9,729 nucleotides of DNA from Nitrososphaerota archaeon (GCA_027886795.1 JAPCJU010000028.1:1-9729); one strand, 5' to 3'. Shown: positions 1 through 6,196, counted from the first letter of the stretch. Made by a program: numbers and translations. The notes: generated by a model from the sequence alone, not told the origin.

Positions 1-267
1 AGTTTCAAAGGTGGGATATTAAGCAAGGGCTGGAAATTCATCTGCATCGCGGTCCCTTCCTTAATCTTCGGACAGTTGGCGACAAGTCTGGGTGGCTCAT
101 CTTCAATCACATTAGTCCAGGATCAAATTCTCAAGAGCTTGGGTGCTTCAATGTCCCTGATCGGAGGACTACTGATCGTAATTGGCTTCAGAACAGAATA
201 CAGAATTTGGAATCCGAAGCAAATGAAACTAGCACAAAAACCGTCTCCCCAACAGGCAGTGGCTTAG
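1..267 (+). CDS. C-terminal part of a small membrane protein (5' end outside window)
   Basis: The reading frame is open from base 1 to the TAG at 265-267, so this is the last 88 residues of a gene that begins upstream. A TTG at 76 could serve as a start, but nothing suggests initiation there because the frame is already open and protein-like before it. Two hydrophobic stretches are visible, about residues 11-32 (around FICIAVPSLIFG) and 46-66 (around LIGGLLIVIGF), joined by a short polar loop. The second is followed at once by a basic and aromatic tail, TEYRIWNPKQMK, and a polar end. This suggests an integral membrane protein with a cytosolic C-terminus. I do not recognise the family, and the function is unknown. 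The coding call is fairly safe because of the clean membrane topology; the role is open. Confidence 0.65.
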   Translation, partial: SFKGGILSKGWKFICIAVPSLIFGQLATSLGGSSSITLVQDQILKSLGASMSLIGGLLIVIGFRTEYRIWNPKQMKLAQKPSPQQAVA

Positions 268-307
268 CTTGTTCTGGAAATAGCGGTCGAAAAGGCGGAT
301 GGATTAC

Positions 308-395
308 AGTTCTGTTTCGCTCTCTGGACATAACACATCATCAATCTCGTAGATGTGAGGACAACAAATCTATGTCCACTTGATGCAACAGAACC
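308..395. repeat. Possible degraded short element with IS6-like ends (88 bp)
   Basis: The right arm, GATGCAACAGAACC at 382-395, matches the right arm of the 75-bp element at 7088-7101 in 13 of 14 positions and has the same orientation. A matching left end would read GGTTCTGTTG; the best candidate upstream is the 8-base block GTTCTGTT at 309-316, which gives about 9 of 14 matches overall. No 8-bp target duplication is visible at the flanks (TGGATTAC against TTCATGAA). The right arm is convincing as a family member because a 13 of 14 match is unlikely by chance in this window. The left boundary is tentative. Confidence 0.4.
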
Positions 396-624
396 TTCAT
401 GAATTTGCTGGAAAGAGGTAAGTCTTGTCTATTACGGGATTTTTTCCGAGATTTCCACTAAGGGAGAAGGAGGGGCTTTCGTGACAGGCCCTTTTCTTGT
501 GGTGTGATCCTAAATGGTCCCGTCGCACCCCTTTCCTCCTCCACTTCAAAAATCAAAAAACGAATCATCGAAACGCAGACTTTGATAGCGGTTGGATGAT
601 TCCAAAAAATGTAATCCTCCGCGC

Positions 625-633
625 TCTTTAAGA
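625..633 (+). promoter_or_regulatory. TATA-like box for the beta-propeller gene
   Basis: The sequence TCTTTAAGA is centred about 31 bases before the ATG at 660. There is no Shine-Dalgarno-like sequence between it and the start, so a leaderless or nearly leaderless archaeal transcript is the natural reading. This is position-based inference only. Confidence 0.4.
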
Positions 634-659
634 TTCAATCCGTGAATCCTAGTTAGACC

Positions 660-1946
660 ATGATCAAGATGCGAGATTTTCATCGATCGCGGTTGTGCTT
701 ACCGATCTGTCTCTCACTGTCTCTCTTTTTGCTTGTGAGCCCCCCTTTGACCATTGCTGCATCGACATCGATCACGTCACCTTACATCTTGATCGGAGGA
801 CAAAATGGATCCTGGTTTACCCCTAATCAGGCCCCGAGACTTTTGCAAATGTCAATGAGTTTAGGGCATGCCGTAAATAATTTGACGCACGATCTGGCAA
901 CGCCGTCTAGCGGTACAATTTGGACTGGATCTTCGAACGGGTCCCAATGGCTCACTTCAGGCTGGTGCTGCTCGTCTGGTAATCTTCACAGCCCACAAAT
1001 CTACCTCTTCGGGCAGACGCTTAATCAAATTCCGTTCAATGTTTCTAAGATAGATAGCAAAATGTCGTCCTGGTGGGGCGGAGATATTTTCACAGCAAGT
1101 TTCGGTGGTAAAGGAAATTGGCTGGTCGCCGGTTTGGGATCGGGATGTCTGCCTTCATTCCAGCCGGGCTGTTCAAGTAACGGTGGCGGTTCGACGGGCT
1201 GCCCCACTCTCTGTTACAATCACATGGGTTTGGGGTTATTCAACGGATCAAATTTCATCGACCTTTCAGGGGCTAAGGGCTTTGCAGCACACCAGGCTGA
1301 TTTCATTCTTTACGCGAGCGGTTGGAACGGTCATTACTGGCTGGTAGGCGGAGGATACCAGTCATCCGAAATTCTTTTCCGATTCAATCCGAAGTTGAAC
1401 ACCTTTTCTTTCCTCACCACTGCGATCCAGTCGGCGACTGGAGCTCAAGGAGCAGTAACGAGCATCGCGTGGAATGGAAAGACGTGGATGATAGGAGGCA
1501 TGGGATTCCTAGCAAGTTACAATGGCCAGAGTTTTACCTCCCTCACTGCCCAACTAAACTCGGCGTTGAGTTCTGCTCATAAATTGGCGTATCCCAATTC
1601 AGTCAACAAAATAATATGGAACGCCAAGACAAGCACGTGGGTCATGGGAGGCGGTCTACCCATAGCTCTGACGGGATCTGGCCAACGCGCCTGGGTCGCA
1701 TCGTACAAATCTAGTAACAGTCCAGCTTTCAAAAACATGCCGGCAATTCCAACCGCACTATTAACGAGTGACTCTGCCGTTTTGTCACTCTCTTACAGTC
1801 GATCAACCTTGGTGATTGGTGGCTACGACACACCCTCCTCCAACAAGGGAGTTCTACTGTTTTTCAATAACGCGACTTCAACTATCACAGACATGAGCAA
1901 AGCGCTCGGGAATATGGGCTATGTTGATTGGGTGGGCTCTGGATGA
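660..1946 (+). CDS. Secreted Kelch-like beta-propeller protein of unknown function
   Basis: The 428-residue protein begins with a signal peptide or membrane anchor: a basic start (MIKMRDFHRSR), a hydrophobic core at about residues 12-33, and a likely cleavage near IAA-S at 34-35. The rest repeats a propeller-blade pattern, roughly 'I.WNG..W.IGG....L..Y.G..F..L'. Clear copies lie at about 213-256, 264-300, 316-358 and 373-414, with more divergent ones near 42-68, 85-118 and 142-200. The end, GYVDWVGSG, could close the ring, giving about seven blades. Six N-X-S/T sequons (N49, N74, N93, N127, N195, N404) and a cysteine cluster (C163, C171, C181, C185; also C103/C104) fit a glycosylated, disulfide-stabilised surface protein. 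No catalytic motif is apparent; binding or adhesion is a guess. The ATG at 660 is chosen because it covers the whole basic n-region and matches the TATA spacing; ATG 669 is an alternative. Confidence 0.8.
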   Translation: MIKMRDFHRSRLCLPICLSLSLFLLVSPPLTIAASTSITSPYILIGGQNGSWFTPNQAPRLLQMSMSLGHAVNNLTHDLATPSSGTIWTGSSNGSQWLTSGWCCSSGNLHSPQIYLFGQTLNQIPFNVSKIDSKMSSWWGGDIFTASFGGKGNWLVAGLGSGCLPSFQPGCSSNGGGSTGCPTLCYNHMGLGLFNGSNFIDLSGAKGFAAHQADFILYASGWNGHYWLVGGGYQSSEILFRFNPKLNTFSFLTTAIQSATGAQGAVTSIAWNGKTWMIGGMGFLASYNGQSFTSLTAQLNSALSSAHKLAYPNSVNKIIWNAKTSTWVMGGGLPIALTGSGQRAWVASYKSSNSPAFKNMPAIPTALLTSDSAVLSLSYSRSTLVIGGYDTPSSNKGVLLFFNNATSTITDMSKALGNMGYVDWVGSG

Positions 1947-2020
1947 CCGGCGAATAAGTTTCCATTAACCTGGCTAGGGCCAAATTCGTTACCCGATGCA
2001 CTGATCAAGGATATTATAAG

Positions 2021-2101
2021 ATGAAAAAAAGACGTGAAACGTTTGGGGGAGCTACATCTTTAGACGCTGGGTGTAATTGTTCGTTCAAAAGGCTCCGCTA
2101 A
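2021..2101 (+). other. Very short ORF (26 codons), probably not a gene
   Basis: An ATG follows directly after the AT-rich ATATTATAAG at 2011-2020 and opens a 26-codon frame, beginning MKKRRETFGG and ending at TAA 2099-2101. The TATA-like sequence abuts the ATG, too close to drive it as an archaeal promoter; it would instead start transcription near 2040. No conserved pattern is recognised. It is listed because the AT-rich block may be a second, more distal promoter for the membrane protein gene at 2176. Confidence 0.12.
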
Positions 2102-2142
2102 TCCCGCGAAAAAAAGAATCGCAAAAGAGAAAAAGAAGCAAG

Positions 2143-2149
2143 TATTTAG
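2143..2149 (+). promoter_or_regulatory. TATA-like box supporting the ATG at 2176
   Basis: TATTTAG is centred about 30 bases before the ATG at 2176, the expected distance for a leaderless archaeal transcript. It is the main reason for preferring 2176 over the upstream in-frame TTG at 2077. The motif is weak on its own. Confidence 0.3.
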
Positions 2150-2175
2150 GGAACTATGCCGTCAAAAAAGACCGT

Positions 2176-2454
2176 ATGCAGAGTATGACGACCACCCTGC
2201 GCGTGGAAGCCGGGTTTTTTGCTTTCTATACCCTACTCGGTTTTTGCTTCATCTGTGTCCCCGCCGAAGTAGTGGGGACGGCTTTGGATGCGAGTTTTGA
2301 ATCCCTCGCGATCGCAATCGTATGTCTGACACTCGGATTCGCAACCCTCCTACGCGTCTACACTCGTGATGTGGTGACTCACGAAGTAAGTCGCCAATCG
2401 CGAATTATCCGGACAGAGGAATGGAGACAAGAATTCCAAGAGTCCATGAAGTAG
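2176..2454 (+). CDS. Small two-helix membrane protein, unknown function
   Basis: With the ATG at 2176 the product is 92 residues. Two membrane segments are evident, about residues 13-35 (FFAFYTLLGFCFICVPAEVV) and 44-63 (LAIAIVCLTLGFATLLRVY), joined by a short acidic turn. They are followed by a charged tail of about 29 residues (RDVVTHE to EFQESMK) that is probably helical and cytosolic. The same frame is open back to a TTG at 2077, which would add 33 very basic residues (RKKESQKRKRSK). I prefer the ATG because a TATA-like box lies 30 bases before it and the TTG has no ribosome-binding site, but the longer form cannot be excluded. Function is unknown. The 3' end overlaps a possible minus-strand frame by about 50 bases, and the cyclase gene converges on it. 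Confidence 0.6.
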   Translation: MQSMTTTLRVEAGFFAFYTLLGFCFICVPAEVVGTALDASFESLAIAIVCLTLGFATLLRVYTRDVVTHEVSRQSRIIRTEEWRQEFQESMK

Positions 2455-2620
2455 ATGCAAAATTAATCGTCTGCTTCGAGTAGGAAAAAAATGTGAAAAT
2501 GTGCCCCATTACCACCTGAAAAAGGTAATCCCGCCGGCGTAGTTCCGCATCCACTTCTTCTTTTCGTGACCCTATGCGCTTGGCGCTCGAGAGCAAATCC
2601 GCATCTGTCCACTTCTTCAA
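2405..2620 (-). pseudogene. Possible small gene or gene remnant downstream of the cyclase
   Basis: The minus-strand frame is open from about 2665 to a stop at 2405-2407 and has no ATG near its beginning; the first usable start is the TTG at 2620. The part around DADLLSSAKRIGSRKEEV and AELRRRDYLFQ looks like a genuine charged amphipathic helical protein, and the same style continues upstream of the TTG (TLRKTDSWKLKKW). The second half (after HIFTFFSY) is less convincing, and its last 50 bases run antisense through the end of the membrane protein gene at 2454. It lies 40 bases after the cyclase stop on the same strand, so it could be co-transcribed. It may be a real short protein with a TTG start, a remnant of a longer gene, or chance. 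I lean to remnant. Confidence 0.25.
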
Positions 2621-2660
2621 TTTCCAGGAGTCAGTTTTCCTCAGTGTCCCCTTGCATCGT

Positions 2661-4643
2661 TCATATTAGGCGGCACTTTTCCAGCAGAGCGGTGAATCTT
2701 GGTTCTGAGTGAATTTCCTCAAGCATAGGATATTGACTCAAGAATATCAGTCCCGGACTGTGTTCCTCATAAGACTCTGCAAATAGTTCGAGGGCATATT
2801 CCTTGTCCTCCAAAGCCAGACGGACTAGTGCAAGATCCGTCGTTCCAACGTAGCGACTAATCGATGCCTTTTCTAGGTGCTCGAGAATTTTTCGCACTTC
2901 CTCCTTCCTTCCTAAAGCCGCGTACGCAAGAGAAACTGATGTGTACTCCCAGGATGAGTTGCTATATTGCAGATAATCAGCCTCCTCGATTCCTGCGGCG
3001 AGAGCCATCTTCCGAGCTGTCTCCAGTTCTTTTACCGCATCCTCGAACCTCCCAGCTTGTGTGAAACAAAAAGCGAGCGCAGTATGCAAGCCCGCATTTT
3101 TCGGATATAACTCGATCAATCTGATCATCTCCTGAATACCCTCGTCGAACCGTCGGGCGAGGATGTAGACGTGAGCAACGACTGAGCCATTAAGCACGGC
3201 TAGCGGATCCAATTCTTGGCCCCTGATTGCGATGGGAATCGCTTCTTCCGCTCGACCGAGGAATGCCAGGAACCATGCATACCAAGTGTAAGCCAAAGAA
3301 AAGCTGGGATTGAGCTCAATCGAGAGTTTGAACTCCCTCTCGGCAAGTTCCCAGTTCCAGTCGTATTGAAACGCCAGTATCGCCCGAGAATTGTGAGCCT
3401 CAGCCAAATCCCTGTCAAGTTCAAGGGCTTTGGTCACGTAACTAAGGGCCTTGGGAAACGCATCAGCGGGCGAAAGCATGTCCCCCGCTTGATAGGTGTA
3501 AATGTTCGCGAGCCACGAATACGCAGGGGCAAAGGTGGGATCTTCGTGGAGCGCTGACTCGAAATCTTCGATTGCCCTAAAATTGTCCTTCTGGGTCCCC
3601 AGCGAGAGGTCGTATATCCCCTTCAGGAGATTGTTGTATGCCGCCATGCTGCGAGTTGCTCCCCTCTCGATATTTTTCTTCGTGCTCCCGAGCAGTTTTA
3701 CCCTTAGAACATCGGCAACATTCTGTGCGATATCGCTCTGAATCGCAAAGATGTCTTTGAAGTTCCGGTCGTAACTCGCTGACCAGATGTGTTTGTCTTC
3801 CCAAGCATCTATCGCTTGCACCGATATGCGAATCAAGTCACCTGACTTGCGTACGCTTCCCTCGAGAATAGTTCCCACCTCGAGCTCCATGCCTATCTCT
3901 CTTATCGGCTTGGGAGAGCTCTTGTACTGTAGAACAGTGGTACGAGAAATTACGCTCACTCCTCCAATCTTCGACAGTGTCGAAATCAGTTCTTCCGTTA
4001 TTCCATCGGCAAAGTATTCGTCATGCGGGTCTTGGCTCATATTCGCGAAGGGTAAGACCGCCAATCTTTTGGCGACTCGGATTTTGGGCTCGGTCTGTAT
4101 GTCCTGTAAAATTCCAGTCCATGGAAGCACAATCCTATAAACGTCAATGGGGAACTGGACCCCCTTCAACACCAAGGGGGCTAGTTTCTCGAACCGGTTG
4201 TTAATTTTCTCTTTGACCTGTGTATACACCTGATGAGACAAACAAACCCCACCCGGTTCCGCGAGAGGCTCCACTCTCGAGGCTATGTTTACGGCGTTGC
4301 CAAAGACATCGTTATGCTGGTGTATGATCTCCCCGAAATGAATCCCAATCCTCAGCTTTATCCTTTGATCCTCCGGAATCGGCGACGAGTTATATTCATG
4401 CAAGGCAGTTTGAATGTCTATTGCACAAAGTGTGGCGTTTAGGGCGCTATCAAATTCTACGAGAAATGCGTCCCCAATGGTCTTTACCTCTTTTCCCAAA
4501 TGCTTCAAGAAAATTGGTCTCAGCAGTTCACCTTGTTTGCTCAGCATCTCTAAAGCCAAGGATTCATTCGTCTGAGTGAGCGCAGTATAGCTGACCATGT
4601 CTGTAAACATGATCGCTGCAGATCTTCTATCGGCGAGGGACAA
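2661..4643 (-). CDS. Class III adenylate cyclase with TolB/FlgO-like domain and TPR repeats
   Basis: This 660-residue protein should make cAMP from ATP. The N-terminal cyclase homology domain (about 1-172) has every key residue: metal-binding D15 (FTDMVSYT) and D58 (TIGDAFLVEF), adenine-selecting K54 and D112 (NDVFGNAVN), and transition-state N119 and R123 (NIASRVE). A TolB/FlgO-like segment follows (about 192-320: RLAVLPFANMS, then DEYFADGITEEL, LEGSVRK and RISVQAIDA). The rest (about 335-650) is a series of helical TPR-type repeats, such as AEREFKLSIELNPSFSLAYTW and FEDAVKELETARK. No signal peptide or membrane helix is visible, so it is probably cytosolic. Cyclase-TolB-TPR proteins are known in bacteria and some archaea; the TPR part probably binds a partner. 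The start is the TTG at 4643: an in-frame TAG lies just upstream, and beginning at ATG 4610 would delete the first catalytic strand. Confidence 0.93.
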   Translation of the reverse strand: MSLADRRSAAIMFTDMVSYTALTQTNESLALEMLSKQGELLRPIFLKHLGKEVKTIGDAFLVEFDSALNATLCAIDIQTALHEYNSSPIPEDQRIKLRIGIHFGEIIHQHNDVFGNAVNIASRVEPLAEPGGVCLSHQVYTQVKEKINNRFEKLAPLVLKGVQFPIDVYRIVLPWTGILQDIQTEPKIRVAKRLAVLPFANMSQDPHDEYFADGITEELISTLSKIGGVSVISRTTVLQYKSSPKPIREIGMELEVGTILEGSVRKSGDLIRISVQAIDAWEDKHIWSASYDRNFKDIFAIQSDIAQNVADVLRVKLLGSTKKNIERGATRSMAAYNNLLKGIYDLSLGTQKDNFRAIEDFESALHEDPTFAPAYSWLANIYTYQAGDMLSPADAFPKALSYVTKALELDRDLAEAHNSRAILAFQYDWNWELAEREFKLSIELNPSFSLAYTWYAWFLAFLGRAEEAIPIAIRGQELDPLAVLNGSVVAHVYILARRFDEGIQEMIRLIELYPKNAGLHTALAFCFTQAGRFEDAVKELETARKMALAAGIEEADYLQYSNSSWEYTSVSLAYAALGRKEEVRKILEHLEKASISRYVGTTDLALVRLALEDKEYALELFAESYEEHSPGLIFLSQYPMLEEIHSEPRFTALLEKCRLI

Positions 4644-4945
4644 AAAATAATCCTAGAGAAGGTTCAATCTTGAGAGTAGATAAAGCCGTTTTGGATAGAC
4701 GTAACGAAAATTTGTCTTATTGATTTGCGGTTGCTGTGTCATTCCGTTAATTCACTGTCCTCCGATAACAGAATAACAGGGATACATCACAAAAACACAA
4801 AACATGCTCGAAACCGCTTTGAATGGTCTGTGAATGTTTGAATCGAATAAGAAAATGTCTTCCTCTTTTCAGAAAGAGCGGTTTTTCGGCCTCGTCACAT
4901 CCATCCTCGAGACTGATCCTAAGGTATCATTCCAAAAAGGGAATT
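4644..4945. other. Intergenic region upstream of the cyclase gene
   Basis: This 302-base stretch holds the likely cyclase promoter near 4680 and most of the doubtful ORF starting at 4855. On the minus strand, directly downstream of the stop at 4946, a weak stem ATTCC/GGAAT (4929-4944) encloses a run of five T, which could contribute to transcript ending. No RNA gene was recognised. Confidence 0.5.
4677..4685 (-). promoter_or_regulatory. TATA-like box upstream of the cyclase gene
   Basis: Read on the minus strand the sequence is CTTTATCTA, centred about 38 bases before the TTG start. This would place the transcript start about 10 bases before translation begins. No Shine-Dalgarno sequence is seen. 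Weak, position-based inference. Confidence 0.28.
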
Positions 4946-5004
4946 CTAATCATATGTTGATTGCGATTTGCCAAACTGTGATTGTTTGTGAGCCTCTTTC
5001 CTGA
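4855..5004 (+). CDS. Possible 49-codon ORF, perhaps a gene remnant
   Basis: An ATG at 4855 opens a 49-codon frame whose first half (QKERFFGLVTSILETDPKVS) has the amphipathic look of a real helical protein. It loosely recalls the start of TfoX-N-like domains, where a 'FF.LV..L..DP.V' pattern precedes a glycine-rich strand. The expected continuation is missing, because the frame stops within the antisense 3' end of the gene at 4946-5356. No good TATA box lies 25-30 bases upstream. It may be a decayed fragment of such a gene, a small protein, or chance. The family resemblance is from memory and weak. Confidence 0.2.
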   Translation: MSSSFQKERFFGLVTSILETDPKVSFQKGNSNHMLIAICQTVIVCEPLS

Positions 5005-5356
5005 AATGCTCCTTCAATTCCTCCTCATTCGCGAAACGAGCCGAGACATGCTGACTGCAAATAAACGTCCATTGACCGTTCTCGAAAAGTCCGGATACTA
5101 AATCAGCGTAACGGCTGATTGCTGGATCGAGCTTTACTTGCTTGATTCTTTTGAGGAATTCCGAAGTTATCTTTTTTTCACTGAGAATTGCTATTTCTTC
5201 GGGAGTCTTAGCTTGTCGGGTCAAGGTTCCACTCGTCTGTTTTTTTCGAAGAATAAACACCTTCGGTTTGATTCTGAGTTTTTCATAATTGTGAAAAGCA
5301 AATTGATAGACAATTTCGACCCAAGGATCCGGTATACTAACGCCGGCTCCATCCAA
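4946..5356 (-). CDS. Unknown protein with a C-terminal CHHH zinc-finger-like motif
   Basis: The 136-residue product is not recognised as a whole. Its N-terminal part (about 8-40, IPDPWVEIVYQFAFHNY to VFILRKK) looks globular and mixed alpha/beta, and the middle is charged and helical (TPEEIAILSEKKITSEFLKRI). The C-terminal part follows classical zinc-finger spacing: C100-x2-H103-x4-F108-x5-L114-x2-H117-x5-H123. The hydrophobic F and L positions are kept but the second metal cysteine is replaced by histidine. It could bind zinc and nucleic acid or protein, or be a finger losing its metal; the sequence alone does not decide. An in-frame TGA lies six bases upstream, so the TTG at 5356 is the only start that keeps the N-terminus. 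A possible TATA (GATAAATC) sits near -27. The next gene starts divergently only 20 bases away. Confidence 0.65.
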   Translation of the reverse strand: MDGAGVSIPDPWVEIVYQFAFHNYEKLRIKPKVFILRKKQTSGTLTRQAKTPEEIAILSEKKITSEFLKRIKQVKLDPAISRYADLVSGLFENGQWTFICSQHVSARFANEEELKEHFRKEAHKQSQFGKSQSTYD

Positions 5357-5375
5357 TTTTCATTATCGAAATTCT

Positions 5376-5591
5376 ATGATTTATCAGTTCCAGTTGTCGA
5401 ACGCTCCAGTTCTTGGAAAGAATCAGAAACCGCAGAAAATTATCCATAACAGGGTCCTCTGCGAGCGACGCGCGAGATATTACTGTTCCATCCACGACAA
5501 AGAATGTCCCCAGATGCGACTAAGGATTATAGCGGCCGATCAAATAATTCCAAAGGCGGAAATCTGTCGTAGAAAATCATGTATGAGTTAG
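5376..5591 (+). CDS. Small Cys/His-rich protein, possible zinc-binding miniprotein
   Basis: The 71-residue basic product has ligand-like spacing: C29-x7-C37-x2-H40-x3-C44, then C64-x4-C69. These sit in RVLCERRARYYCSIHDKEC and AEICRRKSCM, reminiscent of small zinc ribbons or treble clefs. No known family is recognised. It starts with an ATG at 5376, and the TATA-like GGTATACTAA at 5331-5340 would give a leader of about 14 bases. The start lies 20 bases from the divergent TTG of the 4946-5356 gene, so the two promoters would overlap each other's coding sequence. The competing plus-strand frame at 5138-5449 is antisense to the zinc-finger-like gene and lacks such a pattern. Moderate confidence that it is a gene; metal binding is inference. 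Confidence 0.5.
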   Translation: MIYQFQLSNAPVLGKNQKPQKIIHNRVLCERRARYYCSIHDKECPQMRLRIIAADQIIPKAEICRRKSCMS

Positions 5592-5660
5592 CAGAGCGAA
5601 ACGGTATGACAGTCATCTCGGTGCCTGCGTCAAAAAAGCGAAGATAGGGATAATATTTAG

Positions 5661-5671
5661 TCTTATTAAGA
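5661..5671 (+). promoter_or_regulatory. TATA-like box ahead of the basic miniprotein frame
   Basis: TCTTATTAAGA is centred 27 bases before the ATG at 5693, a typical distance for a leaderless archaeal gene. A second AT-rich block, TAATATTTAG, sits about 10 bases further upstream. The coincidence of position is what supports the short frame as a gene. Confidence 0.3.
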
Positions 5672-5692
5672 GAAAAAAAGCAAGGGAACGGA

Positions 5693-5797
5693 ATGACCAA
5701 CAAGCGGCAGAAGAAAATGGATCAGAGAACATTGCTGAGCAGAAAAGGAATAACACCATCAGGAAAAGGGAAAGAGAAGAAGAAACGTAGCGAGTGA
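5693..5797 (+). CDS. Possible 34-residue highly basic miniprotein
   Basis: The frame starts MTNKRQKKMDQ and carries 13 Lys/Arg among 34 residues, with a Lys-rich tail and no hydrophobic core. Such a product would be disordered alone and could bind nucleic acid or the ribosome; that is a guess from composition. A TATA-like box at the right distance and an ATG start support it. Against it, the surrounding DNA is purine-rich, and purine-rich DNA produces Lys/Arg/Glu-rich frames by itself. No homologue is recognised. Confidence 0.33.
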   Translation: MTNKRQKKMDQRTLLSRKGITPSGKGKEKKKRSE

Positions 5798-5947
5798 ATG
5801 CTTACGTAAGCGAGAACGCGTTTTCTAATTCAGAATGAAATCGAAGTATCAAAGGACTCCGCATCCCTCAGAATGAAGACAGGGAGTCCCGAAAACGAGA
5901 GACGAATCATGGTGACTTCGTTCGCGATGAATGATAGCTGCCCTAAG

Positions 5948-6196
5948 TCATGACTCAGGCATCAACGGTTCCCATACGAGTTCCCCAACATCCAGCACAA
6001 GATCTGAAGGGTTTTCCTCTGACCAATTTTGAGTCTTTTTGCGGACGAGTCCTATACCGACACAGACAACGTCATTTAGCCACTTGTAACGTTCATCATC
6101 TAATGATCGATTATCTTTCACATTGATGATGATCGTATTACTCCCTGAAATCGGTAGATACTGAATTCTGTTTGAAGCTGGATGATCCTTGGTCAA
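5948..6196 (-). CDS. Unrecognised 82-residue protein
   Basis: The frame runs from a TTG at 6196 to a TGA at 5948-5950 and is open about 10 codons further upstream to a TAG at 6227-6229, with no ATG. The product has alternating hydrophobic stretches that look like beta strands (IQYLPISGSNTIIINV, DVVCVGIGLVRKK, LVLDVGELVWEPL) with acidic turns between them, which is typical of a small soluble beta-rich domain. No signal peptide, membrane helix or known motif is visible. The lack of ATG and of a ribosome-binding site leaves open that this is the C-terminal remnant of a longer gene. A short dyad (AGTCATGACT with TGCC/GGCA arms, 5939-5961) spans its stop codon and could form a terminal hairpin. 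Confidence 0.42.
   Translation of the reverse strand: MTKDHPASNRIQYLPISGSNTIIINVKDNRSLDDERYKWLNDVVCVGIGLVRKKTQNWSEENPSDLVLDVGELVWEPLMPES

Larger units (their letters stand above)
268..659. other. Intergenic spacer, 392 bases, no convincing gene
   Basis: No reading frame longer than about 20 codons with a credible start was found on either strand. The stretch contains one IS6-like terminal repeat arm at 382-395, with a weaker partner near 308-316. At its right end is a TATA-like box serving the gene that starts at 660. A T-rich run at 441-446 could help end the upstream transcript, but it has no strong stem. No tRNA-like TTCRANNC loop was seen. Confidence 0.6.
5592..5947. other. Gene-poor, purine-rich stretch
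   Basis: The plus strand is strikingly purine-rich from about 5625 to 5800. The only candidate gene is the 34-codon basic frame at 5693-5797. After it come a 12-base palindrome, GCTTACGTAAGC (5800-5811), a 10-base direct repeat TCAGAATGAA (5830-5839 and 5869-5878), and a 7-bp inverted repeat GGACTCC/GGAGTCC (5854-5860 and 5883-5889). Repeats this short are expected by chance in a window this long. Confidence 0.5.

Noticed and set aside
396..412. Shared 12-mer TTCATGAATTTG at about 396-407 and 8312-8323
   Set aside because: A few shared 12-mers are expected by chance between positions of a 9.7-kb sequence, and the similarity does not extend.
268..659. Possible tRNA or other RNA gene in the spacers
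   Set aside because: No acceptor/T-arm pairing or TTCRANNC loop was found in any spacer when read on both strands by eye.
4811..4884. 8-bp inverted repeat AAACCGCT/AGCGGTTT with a 58-base loop
   Set aside because: Several 8-bp repeats at such spacing are expected by chance, and no other feature supports it.
5138..5449. 103-codon plus-strand frame
   Set aside because: It is antisense to the zinc-finger-like gene at 4946-5356, has no coherent domain pattern, and the minus-strand product looks far more protein-like.
5800..5811. 12-base palindrome GCTTACGTAAGC
   Set aside because: Two or three perfect 12-base palindromes are expected by chance in a window of this length, and it does not sit at a defined promoter.
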